Source: an uncultured Lachnospiraceae bacterium (GTDB lineage Bacteria; Bacillota; Clostridia; Lachnospirales; Lachnospiraceae). From it: 7,761 nt of DNA. The notes under the pieces are model-generated. The model saw nothing but the letters and a program-made list of their open reading frames with translations. It was not told the origin of the DNA and made no database searches. Below are positions 1 through 5,104 of the stretch, piece after piece. Each line of letters begins with the position of its first letter. Positions within the stretch are counted from its first letter, which is position 1. The translations under genes and the position numbers were made by a program. The stretch lies in assembly GCA_934370915.1 (NCBI GenBank), contig CAKRNI010000114.1:1-7761 (forward strand). The letters run 5' to 3'.

Positions 1-2
1 CA

Positions 3-77
3 TTTTATCAGATAGAAGATGGAGAAAGAGCTTTGACAGATGCAGTTCCATCTGTGCGTCCACTAAGAAATTTATGA
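3..77 (+). CDS. C-terminal tail of an unidentified protein (5' end outside window)
   Basis: An open frame enters from the left edge and ends at TGA 75-77. It gives about 24 residues beginning FYQIEDGE and ending SVRPLRNL. I do not recognise the family. Support for coding comes from the mix of acidic and hydrophobic residues, the absence of an earlier stop in this frame, and the clean gap before the next gene, which has its own ribosome site. The other two forward frames are weaker: one stops at 13-15, and the other gives an arginine- and serine-rich peptide. So little is visible that the call rests on composition and position only. Confidence 0.4.
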   Translation, partial: FYQIEDGERALTDAVPSVRPLRNL

Positions 78-179
78 GCAGCTTATAAGTTTCCTAATAT
101 CTTCCATGTTCCGAGCAAATCGGATATGATGAGTGCATCAGAAGACAGCAGAGATGCTGAAAATATGGAGGTATATGAA

Positions 180-575
180 ATGTTGAATGAAGCAGTTGTA
201 AAGGTATTAAAGAACGGAATGTGGGATCTTGCGACCTGCGCGAATGGGGAACCGAACGTGGTTCCGGTTGCGTTTAAGGATGTGACAGAGGACGGAAAGC
301 TTGTTGTCGGGGATGTATTTCTTGAGACAACGCTGAAGAACATCAAGGAGAATGCGGGAAAGATCGCAATCTCTGCTTACGACGCGCAGAGCCTGGAAGG
401 TTATCAGGTGAAGGGCACAGCTGAGTATGTCACAGAGGGCAAGGTCGTAGATACCTTCAAGGCGATGGTAGAATCGATGTTTAAAGGTGCCGCAACAGCT
501 AAGGGAGCGCTTATTATCACACCGGAGAAGGTGATCGTTACAACACCGGGTGCAGATAATAAGAAGGAGCTGTAA
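180..575 (+). CDS. Pyridoxamine 5'-phosphate oxidase-like flavin split-barrel protein
   Basis: A 131-residue single-domain protein resembling the short FMN-binding split-barrel proteins related to pyridoxamine phosphate oxidase. Visible landmarks are WDLATCANGEPNVVPVAF (about 15-32), typical of the first barrel strands, then ETTLKNIKENAGKIAIS (49-65) and GYQVKGTAEY (74-83), the strand pattern common in this fold. Short members are usually cytosolic flavin or F420 binders, often of unknown substrate, so a specific reaction cannot be assigned. The start is ATG 180, because GGAGG at 167-171 lies 8 nt upstream. The frame is open back to ATG 126, but that codon and ATG 165 lack a ribosome site. 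A regulator of the HxlR family follows 80 bp downstream on the same strand. HxlR-type regulators often sit beside flavin-dependent oxidoreductases, which fits but does not prove a link. No convincing -35/-10 pair was found upstream; TAATAT 95-100 and TATGAT 125-130 are the best -10 candidates. Confidence 0.85.
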   Translation: MLNEAVVKVLKNGMWDLATCANGEPNVVPVAFKDVTEDGKLVVGDVFLETTLKNIKENAGKIAISAYDAQSLEGYQVKGTAEYVTEGKVVDTFKAMVESMFKGAATAKGALIITPEKVIVTTPGADNKKEL

Positions 576-579
576 TTCC

Positions 580-597
580 ACTAATAAATTTCATAGT
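580..597. promoter_or_regulatory. 18-bp palindromic operator candidate, copy 1 (hxlR)
   Basis: The sequence ACTAATAAATTTCATAGT is an inverted repeat of the form ACTA-N2-AAATTT-N2-TAGT, with all 14 defined positions symmetric. It begins 5 bp after the stop codon of the preceding gene and ends just before the hxlR -35 region. The identical 18-mer recurs at 4569-4586. The symmetry, the perfect recurrence and the promoter-proximal location indicate a repressor-binding site. The obvious candidate ligand is the HxlR protein encoded immediately downstream. ACTA/TAGT-like half-sites are, from memory, similar to those reported for Bacillus HxlR-family regulators such as YodB. Confidence 0.7.
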
Positions 598-600
598 AAC

Positions 601-629
601 TTTAAAAATAATTGTCCCCGGTCTATAAT
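601..629 (+). promoter_or_regulatory. Promoter of the HxlR gene
   Basis: A perfect -10 box TATAAT at 624-629 is preceded, with a 17-bp spacer, by TTTAAA at 601-606, which matches TTGACA at 4 of 6 positions. The predicted transcription start is near 636, about 20 nt before the start codon. The palindrome at 580-597 abuts the -35 box, a position suited to blocking polymerase. Confidence 0.6.
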
Positions 630-648
630 AAAGAAAAAAGACTGGGGA
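615..648 (+). promoter_or_regulatory. Inverted repeat spanning the hxlR -10 box and ribosome site
   Basis: The arms TCCCCGGTC (615-623) and GACTGGGGA (640-648) can pair over 9 bp with one G-T wobble, around a 16-nt loop that contains the -10 box. The right arm carries the only purine-rich stretch able to act as the hxlR ribosome site (GGGGA, 644-648). The left arm lies upstream of the predicted transcription start. Only a transcript reading through from the gene upstream would therefore contain both arms and could hide the ribosome site. No thymine run follows, so it is not a standard terminator. Confidence 0.45.
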
Positions 649-655
649 TAATTTT

Positions 656-1036
656 ATGTCAAAGTATAAGAAAAAACTGGATGATGATATCAGGTGTCCG
701 TTGGAGTACGGCCTGACAGTGTTTGGAGGAAAGTGGAAATCCCGGATCATTTGTGTGCTGGCGGCGGGAGGAACGCTTCGGTACAGTGAACTCAGAAAAG
801 AGATGTGTAATATTACAGACGCGGTCTTGGCGGCGGCTTTGAAGGATCTGATCGCGGATGGGATCGTACAGAGAAAGTCGTATGACGAGATTCCACCCAG
901 GGTGGAGTATTCGCTGACGGAGAAGGGGGAGTCGGTGGTGCCGATTCTGCAGAGTATCTGCCGGTGGGCCGGGATTTATTATAAGGAAGATGAGGAGAAG
1001 AGGATGGGGCAGTGTCAGAGGTGTGATTATCGATAG
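656..1036 (+). CDS. HxlR-family winged helix-turn-helix transcriptional regulator
   Basis: A 126-residue cytosolic DNA-binding protein of the HxlR (DUF24) family, MarR-like winged helix dimers that often respond to electrophiles, quinones or hypochlorite. Diagnostic blocks are CPLEYGLTVFGGKWKSRII (14-32), LRYSELRKEM (41-50) leading into the recognition region, LKDLIADGIVQRKSYDEIPP (62-81), and the wing RVEYSLTEKG (82-91). Cys14 precedes the first helix at the place where redox-sensing members such as YodB and HypR carry their reactive cysteine. Cys120 and Cys123 form a CxxC near the C-terminus. Length is typical. The start at ATG 656 is set by GGGGA at 644-648 and agrees with the family's usual N-terminus. 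The palindrome at 580-597 suggests autoregulation, and its exact copy before the acetyltransferase gene suggests a second target. The inducer cannot be read from sequence. Confidence 0.93.
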   Translation: MSKYKKKLDDDIRCPLEYGLTVFGGKWKSRIICVLAAGGTLRYSELRKEMCNITDAVLAAALKDLIADGIVQRKSYDEIPPRVEYSLTEKGESVVPILQSICRWAGIYYKEDEEKRMGQCQRCDYR

Positions 1037-1073
1037 AATTGCGTGTTTTCAACCTGGCAAAGGGTACACCCAC

Positions 1074-1109
1074 CGCGCCACCGGCCGCAGCAGGGCCGGT
1101 GGTTGGCGG
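1074..1109. repeat. Strong GC-rich hairpin in the convergent gap
   Basis: CCACCGGCC (1078-1086) and GGCCGGTGG (1094-1102) form a perfect 9-bp stem with a 7-nt loop. CCGC just outside can extend it by pairing with GCGG on the far side across a small internal loop. It lies between the hxlR stop and the convergent end of the cupin gene, where a shared terminator would be expected. Neither strand has a thymine run after the stem, so a canonical intrinsic terminator is not supported. The rest of the 139-bp gap holds no recognisable gene. Confidence 0.55.
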
Positions 1110-1175
1110 GAACAGGAAAGCAGGGCAAGTGGATCGTGGGTAAAAAGACGCGGTAAAACTGGGTGGCGGCATCGT

Positions 1176-1520
1176 TTACTCGACCAGAATCTTGTCACCA
1201 TGGGATTTAGGCATGGAGATGACAAGAAATTCTATGGGAGAATCGGTTGGATTCTGCATCTGGTGAGCCTCGCCGGGGCTGATTTCGATTCCGGATCTTG
1301 CGGGGAGTGTTTCCGTGTGATCGGAAACGTGCATCTGCGCTTCACCGGACAGAATATAGAAGAACTGCCTGGACTTTGTATGATAGTGCATATCTTCGGC
1401 AGTATGCGGAGGCATTTTTTCCGCGATGATGCTGAGATCTTCACGTTCTAACAGATGCCAGCCATCGCAGATCTCCTGCCAGAAGTAGTGGCGTGCGGTC
1501 TGCCTGTCAACTTTTTTCAT
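1176..1520 (-). CDS. Small single-domain cupin protein
   Basis: A 114-residue protein with one conserved beta-barrel (cupin) domain. Cupin motif 1 is visible as MHYHTKSRQFFYILSGEA (44-61), with metal-ligand histidines His45 and His47 and the terminal glycine. The glutamate usually found a few residues later is replaced around Gln52. Motif 2 is SGIEISPGEAHQMQN (76-90), with Pro82-Gly83, His86 and the closing Asn90. Such proteins bind a divalent metal and may be small isomerases, dioxygenases or ligand sensors, and the function is not predictable here. The start at ATG 1520 is fixed by AGGAGG at 1528-1533, 7 nt away. The same frame stays open further upstream into the neighbouring gene, but that is fortuitous. 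It is the last gene of a same-strand trio, 65 bp after the PhzF-like gene, so it probably serves the same pathway. Confidence 0.88.
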   Translation of the reverse strand: MKKVDRQTARHYFWQEICDGWHLLEREDLSIIAEKMPPHTAEDMHYHTKSRQFFYILSGEAQMHVSDHTETLPARSGIEISPGEAHQMQNPTDSPIEFLVISMPKSHGDKILVE

Positions 1521-1585
1521 GATGAGACCTCCTGTATGAAAGATAGGGTTAACACTTTTCCAGTCTGTACAAATTTGCTGAACCG

Positions 1586-2359
1586 TTAAAGATAGAGTTC
1601 GGCTTCTGAGTAGAGGGCGGCTTTTCCGCTGATCTGTGTGCGCGGACCGGAATATCGGCAGTAGAGGATGCCACCGCGGGCGGATGCCTGATAGGCGGTC
1701 AGGTCTGTTTTGCCAAGTATTTTGGACCAGTATGGGATCACATGGCAGTGGGCGCGGCCGCAGACGGGATCTTCGACGACATTGCATTTTGGGGCGAAGG
1801 TGCGGGTCACGCAGTCATAGGTGGAGCCTGGAGCAGTGATGTGGAAGCAGACTCCGTCGAGGGAACGGATGATCTCCTGATTTGGTGTTGCTTTGCGGAC
1901 CTGGTCTTCGGACTCAAGGACGCATACCATATCTGCGCCCAGGAAAGCTTTTTGGGGAGTTACACCGATAGCCTGGAAGAGTTTTTCTGTCACTGGAACG
2001 GGAGTCAGAGAGAAGGACGGGAAGTCCATAGTGAGGAGATCGCCATGTTTTTCAACAGTCAGGATCCCACTGAGTGTCTGAAAGCGTACCACGCGAAGTT
2101 CCGGTTCAATAAAACGTGTGATAACATAGGCGGTCGCCAGGGTCGCATGACCGCAGAGTTCTACCTCCCCACCGGGGGTAAACCAGCGGAGGTGATATTC
2201 GTCCCCTTCTTTGACGGCGAAAGCTGTTTCAGAGAGGTTATTTTCGATGGCAATTTTCTGCATGATGGAATCATCAGGCCATTTTGGCATTACGCAGACA
2301 GCTGCCGGGTTGCCTGCGAAGATCTTGTCGGTAAACGCGTCTACTACATACTGTTTCAT
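1586..2359 (-). CDS. PhzF-family isomerase/epimerase-like protein
   Basis: A 257-residue protein of the PhzF family, whose two-lobed fold resembles diaminopimelate epimerase. PhzF isomerises trans-2,3-dihydro-3-hydroxyanthranilate in phenazine synthesis, but most relatives act on unknown substrates. No other phenazine genes are visible here, so phenazine production is not implied. Family landmarks are VDAFTDKIFAGNPAAVC (6-22), NNLSETAF (40-47) with Glu44 matching the catalytic Glu45, FTPGGEVELCGHATLA (60-75) with His71 matching His74, DPVCGRAHC (197-205) with Asp197 matching Asp208, and QASARGG (224-230). The usual small residue after the second glycine motif (DPVTGSAHC) is Arg202 here, which is unusual. 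Start ATG 2359 has AAAGGA at 2369-2374, 9 nt upstream. The gene lies 45 bp after the aminotransferase gene and 65 bp before the cupin gene, consistent with one operon. Confidence 0.92.
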   Translation of the reverse strand: MKQYVVDAFTDKIFAGNPAAVCVMPKWPDDSIMQKIAIENNLSETAFAVKEGDEYHLRWFTPGGEVELCGHATLATAYVITRFIEPELRVVRFQTLSGILTVEKHGDLLTMDFPSFSLTPVPVTEKLFQAIGVTPQKAFLGADMVCVLESEDQVRKATPNQEIIRSLDGVCFHITAPGSTYDCVTRTFAPKCNVVEDPVCGRAHCHVIPYWSKILGKTDLTAYQASARGGILYCRYSGPRTQISGKAALYSEAELYL

Positions 2360-2404
2360 ATGAATTTTTCCTTTCTGTGATGGATCATGTTAAAAAGTTG
2401 GGGG

Positions 2405-3511
2405 TCATACCGGATGATCCATGAGATATTTGTTCAGGATCTGAAGACATTCCGGGAAACTTTCCCTGCAAAGGCCGACTCTCAGATATTCATCAGAATC
2501 TTCCAGTACGGAGGATGGGATAATCAGGATGCCGGTCTCGTTCAGAAGCTTCTGGCAGAATGCGGAAGCGCTTATTCCGTTTCGAAGCCTGACATATGCC
2601 ATGGTGGCACCTTTTGGCGGAACATAGGAAAGCAGATCGCTGTGGCGTTCGATAAAGAGTTTCAGAAGCGCTGCATTCTTTTTTACGATGGCATTATTCC
2701 GCGCAATGATCTCAACCTGTTTATTGAGCAGTTCGCCTGCGATCCACTGGCATGGAAGGTTTGTGCAGGTGCTTGTGAAATGGCGGTAAGCGAGGAGCTT
2801 ATTCTTAAGCTCCGGGTCCTTTACCGTGATCCATCCGAGACGGAGTCCCGGTGCCGCGAATGTTTTTGAAAAGCTTTCGAGGACGATGGACCGGTCATAC
2901 AGATCCGCAAACGAAGCATCTGTGCATGATTCGTCGATCCGGAGAAAGCGGTATGCCTCGTCTGAGATCAGATACAGATCATGTTCCCTGCAGATTCGGG
3001 CGATGGTTTCCATTTCCCCATATGTCAGGCATGCGCCTGTGGGATTATGGGGATAGTTGAGGATCAGCCCCCGGGTCTTTGGCGTGAGTTTTTCCTCGAG
3101 TCCATCAGGATCAAACCGCCATCCATGTTCGAAAGAAGGCCGGTATTCATTGATCGGGCATCCGATCTCTTTTGCAATCACGGTCAGGGACTGGTAAGAT
3201 GGCATCTGGACCAGAAGCTCATCTCCCGGTTTTAACAGGGCGCGCATGGTCACATAGATCGTTTCTTCCCCTCCGTTCATTACGATGATCTGATCCGGGT
3301 CTACAGTTTTGTAAAGGCCGGCCAGTTTCTTACGGAGCGGAAGCCAGCCGTTTCCGAGGGCATATCCCAGATGTTCATCTGAATACTGGGATAGATCCGG
3401 TACGGCCTCTTTTAAGGAAAGTGACTCAGGATCTGAACTTCCCATCATGTATCTGGCCTGGGGCTCATGCTCCGTGAAGTACGCATCCACTAAAAATTTG
3501 CTCATATCCAT
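2405..3511 (-). CDS. Class I/II fold-type I PLP-dependent aminotransferase
   Basis: A 368-residue cytosolic enzyme of the aspartate aminotransferase fold. With numbering from ATG 3511, the PLP-binding features are NYPHNPTGA (152-160) with Asn156, ISDEAYR (182-188) with Asp184 and Tyr187, the Schiff-base lysine Lys216 in SFSKTFAAPGLRLGW, and the carboxylate-binding arginine Arg344 in EYLRVGL. All catalytic residues are present and the length is normal. The amino donor and acceptor cannot be inferred; its partner genes (PhzF-like and cupin) suggest a small-molecule pathway rather than core amino acid metabolism. The frame opens at GTG 3520, but that codon overlaps the ribosome site AGGAGG (3520-3525). 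ATG 3511, 8 nt beyond it, is therefore the better start. It is first in a three-gene unit, transcribed divergently from a LysR regulator. Confidence 0.92.
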   Translation of the reverse strand: MDMSKFLVDAYFTEHEPQARYMMGSSDPESLSLKEAVPDLSQYSDEHLGYALGNGWLPLRKKLAGLYKTVDPDQIIVMNGGEETIYVTMRALLKPGDELLVQMPSYQSLTVIAKEIGCPINEYRPSFEHGWRFDPDGLEEKLTPKTRGLILNYPHNPTGACLTYGEMETIARICREHDLYLISDEAYRFLRIDESCTDASFADLYDRSIVLESFSKTFAAPGLRLGWITVKDPELKNKLLAYRHFTSTCTNLPCQWIAGELLNKQVEIIARNNAIVKKNAALLKLFIERHSDLLSYVPPKGATMAYVRLRNGISASAFCQKLLNETGILIIPSSVLEDSDEYLRVGLCRESFPECLQILNKYLMDHPV

Positions 3512-3548
3512 TGGGAACACCTCCTGTACTTGATTTTTGGATATCTGT

Positions 3549-3578
3549 ATTATATACTCAAAATTATAAATAAGTAAA
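3549..3578 (-). promoter_or_regulatory. Promoter of the aminotransferase operon
   Basis: On the minus strand, TATAAT occupies 3554-3549 and TTTACT (4 of 6 matches to TTGACA) occupies 3578-3573, with an 18-bp spacer. The predicted start is near 3542, giving a leader of about 30 nt before ATG 3511. An imperfectly characterised dyad, AATTAT at 3562-3567 with ATAATT at 3586-3591, brackets the -35 box. It could be part of a LysR binding region, although the whole gap is very AT-rich. Confidence 0.5.
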
Positions 3579-3622
3579 ATTGATAATAATTATGTAAATA
3601 TGCAGAAAGGTTATGCGATGCC

Positions 3623-4492
3623 ATGCAGAGATATATAGCAGTATTGAAGGTGATCGAGGTGGGGAGCTTTACGAAAGCGGCAGAGCTTCTCGGATATACA
3701 CAGCCGGCTCTGAGTCAGATGATCGCGTCTCTGGAAAAGGAGCTTTCGATTAAGCTGCTGTACCGGTCGCGGTATGGGATCCAGCTGACGCCGGAAGGGG
3801 AGCGGCTTTATCCTTTTATGAAGAACTCAGTCCAACAGTATGAGACGATGAAGCAGGCGGCGGATGAGATCCGGGGGCTGGAGGACGGAGTTGTGAGGAT
3901 CGGGACGATATCCAGCGTCTCCTGCCATTGGCTTCCGGAGATCATAAGGCAGTTCTGGGAAAAATATCCAAAGATCAAGGTGGTACTTCACCAGGGAGAT
4001 TACACGAGTATTCCGGAGTGGGTTCGGACAGGTGCCGTTGACTTTGGATTTGTGAATCCGAAGGCTGTCCGCGGTATGGAAACAGTGCAGGTGAGATCCG
4101 GAAAGTTCAGGGCTGTGGTTCCGGCTGGACATCGACTTGCAGGGCAGACTTCGGTCACATTGACGGATCTGGCACGGGAACCCTTTCTGATGTTGGAGGA
4201 GGGGACATACAGCGAGCCGATGGAGGCATTCCGGGCGGCGGGACTCATGCCGGACGTAAGGCTGCGGGTCCATGATGATTATTCGATTTTGTCCATGGTG
4301 GAACAGGGACTCGGTGTGTCGGTTCTGGCGGAGCTTGTGCTCAGAAAGACAAATTATAAGGTTGTCACATTGCCGATCGATCCACCGGTGATCCGCGATC
4401 TGGGAATCATTATGAAAGAAAAGCATTCGCTGCCGCTGGCTGGCAGGGAGTTTTTGAGATGCCTGATGGAGAACCGGGAGAAGCTTTTGTAG
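3623..4492 (+). CDS. LysR-family transcriptional regulator
   Basis: A 289-residue LysR-type regulator of normal length. The N-terminal winged helix shows the classic pattern EVGSFTKAAELLGYTQPALS (12-31), then a linker helix through about 85. An effector-binding domain follows from GVVRIGTISS (about 89) to the C-terminus, with periplasmic-binding-protein-like features such as WVRTGAVDFGFV and MVEQGLGVSVLAE. It is divergent from the aminotransferase-PhzF-cupin operon across a 111-bp AT-rich gap, the usual geometry for a LysR regulator acting on its neighbour. The likely effector is a substrate or product of that pathway. Start ATG 3623 has AGAAAGG at 3604-3610, which at 12 nt is slightly distant. 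ATGs at 3613 and 3618 are in other frames, and no in-frame alternative start was seen before the upstream stop at 3587. No terminator was recognised after the gene. Confidence 0.92.
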   Translation: MQRYIAVLKVIEVGSFTKAAELLGYTQPALSQMIASLEKELSIKLLYRSRYGIQLTPEGERLYPFMKNSVQQYETMKQAADEIRGLEDGVVRIGTISSVSCHWLPEIIRQFWEKYPKIKVVLHQGDYTSIPEWVRTGAVDFGFVNPKAVRGMETVQVRSGKFRAVVPAGHRLAGQTSVTLTDLAREPFLMLEEGTYSEPMEAFRAAGLMPDVRLRVHDDYSILSMVEQGLGVSVLAELVLRKTNYKVVTLPIDPPVIRDLGIIMKEKHSLPLAGREFLRCLMENREKLL

Positions 4493-4568
4493 GATCCGGA
4501 TGCAGCCCGGCATGGCGCATGTGGCGGGACAGACATAGGCTTGAATATTTGCATTAAACTTAAGGTGA

Positions 4569-4586
4569 ACTAATAAATTTCATAGT
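4569..4586. promoter_or_regulatory. 18-bp palindromic operator candidate, copy 2 (GNAT-MATE)
   Basis: This is an exact copy of the 18-mer at 580-597. The match continues for several bases on the right (AGTGACTT here against AGTAACTT there), giving 22 of 23 identical over 4569-4591. The distance from the first base of the palindrome to the first base of TATAAT is 44 bp in both places, so a bound protein would face polymerase identically. The flanking genes are unrelated, so the match is not a gene duplication. Confidence 0.7.
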
Positions 4587-4589
4587 GAC

Positions 4590-4618
4590 TTCCATTCTCT
4601 GTTTAATTGAGATATAAT
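4590..4618 (+). promoter_or_regulatory. Promoter of the acetyltransferase gene
   Basis: TATAAT at 4613-4618 is a perfect -10 box. At 17 bp spacing the -35 position reads TTCCAT, a poor match, which suggests a weak or activator-assisted promoter, or one where the -35 sequence is compromised by the operator. The predicted transcription start near 4625 lies downstream of the ATG at 4607, which helps exclude that codon as a start. Confidence 0.5.
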
Positions 4619-4642
4619 CAGGCAAAAAAATGGGGGGTCGTT

Positions 4643-5053
4643 ATGATTCGCTATACAGAAGAAAAAAATTTCACATTAGAACAGGTACAGCAGCTCTTTT
4701 TATCGGTGGGCTGGGTGTCCGGAAATTATCCGGAGCGGTTATACAAGGCGCTGATGAATTCGTCCACGGTGCTGACTGTCTGGGACGGAGAGCGGCTGGT
4801 GGGGCTGACACGGGTACTTGATGATACGGAGATGCTGGCGCAGATCCATTATGTGCTGGTAGATCCGGAATATCAGGGACAGGGAATCGCCGGCAGGATG
4901 ATCGAGTATATCAAGGATAAATATAAGGATTTCCTGTATATCGAAGGCATGCCGGAGGACCGGGATAATCTGCCGTTTTATCTGAAACATGGTTTTACGG
5001 AGATGGAACATGGGGCGGCGATTCAGATCTGCAATTATAATGGGAAAAAGTAA
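4643..5053 (+). CDS. GNAT-family N-acetyltransferase
   Basis: A 136-residue GCN5-related acetyltransferase that transfers an acetyl group from acetyl-CoA to an amine; the acceptor is unknown. The acetyl-CoA pyrophosphate-binding loop is clear as VDPEYQGQGIAGRMIEYI (73-90), matching the Q/R-x-x-G-x-G/A signature. It is followed by a helix and the C-terminal NLPFYLKHGFTEM (109-121) typical of motif B. The N-terminal part, FLSVGWVSGNYPERL (19-33), resembles a short GNAT subgroup frequent in Clostridia. The start is ATG 4643, with the purine tract GGGGGG (4632-4637) as ribosome site. The upstream in-frame ATG 4607 lies before the predicted transcript start. The promoter carries the palindrome also found before hxlR. 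A MATE exporter follows 51 bp downstream, so both may act on the same toxic compound, one modifying and one exporting. That pairing is inference. Confidence 0.9.
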   Translation: MIRYTEEKNFTLEQVQQLFLSVGWVSGNYPERLYKALMNSSTVLTVWDGERLVGLTRVLDDTEMLAQIHYVLVDPEYQGQGIAGRMIEYIKDKYKDFLYIEGMPEDRDNLPFYLKHGFTEMEHGAAIQICNYNGKK

Positions 5054-5060
5054 AGAAATG

Positions 5061-5088
5061 GGATATCGCGTATGCGGTATCCTGTTTT
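5061..5088 (+). terminator. Weak intrinsic terminator or attenuator between GNAT and MATE genes
   Basis: GGATATCGC (5061-5069) pairs with GCGGTATCC (5074-5082) over 9 bp with one T-G wobble and a 4-nt loop. The short T-rich stretch TGTTTT follows. It begins 7 bp after the acetyltransferase stop. The interrupted T tract suggests partial rather than complete termination, so the downstream exporter could be expressed at a lower level from the same transcript. Confidence 0.55.
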
Positions 5089-5104
5089 GGGTTAGGAAGA
5101 GAAT

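Noticed and set aside
102..130. TTCCAT-N17-TATGAT as promoter for the flavin gene, resembling TTCCAT-N17-TATAAT before the acetyltransferase gene
   Set aside because: TTCCAT is a poor -35 match in both places and the shared hexamer may be chance. It was not reported as a feature.
990..1451. Forward open frame of about 150 codons spanning the end of hxlR, the convergent gap and the antisense of the cupin gene
   Set aside because: The product is rich in Gly, Arg and Trp with no family resemblance, lacks a ribosome site, and overlaps two well-supported genes.
1521..1787. N-terminal extension of the cupin frame into the PhzF-like gene
   Set aside because: The extension is Arg/Pro-rich, overlaps the PhzF-like coding sequence in another frame, and an ideal AGGAGG sits just before ATG 1520.
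1586..2359. Phenazine biosynthesis cluster
   Set aside because: Only a PhzF-family member is present. None of the other core phz genes appear, and the family is widespread outside phenazine synthesis.
1742..2380. Long forward open frame (about 210 codons) opposite the PhzF-like gene
   Set aside because: It is the antisense shadow of a gene whose motifs are clear on the minus strand. There is no ribosome site and no recognisable domain.
3827..4513. Long minus-strand open frame opposite the LysR gene
   Set aside because: The product is His-, Arg- and Ser-rich and typical of an antisense shadow; the LysR reading explains the region fully.
4493..4568. Search for a terminator after the LysR gene
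   Set aside because: Only short GC-rich half-matches (CCCG/CGGG) were found, with no stable stem followed by thymines.
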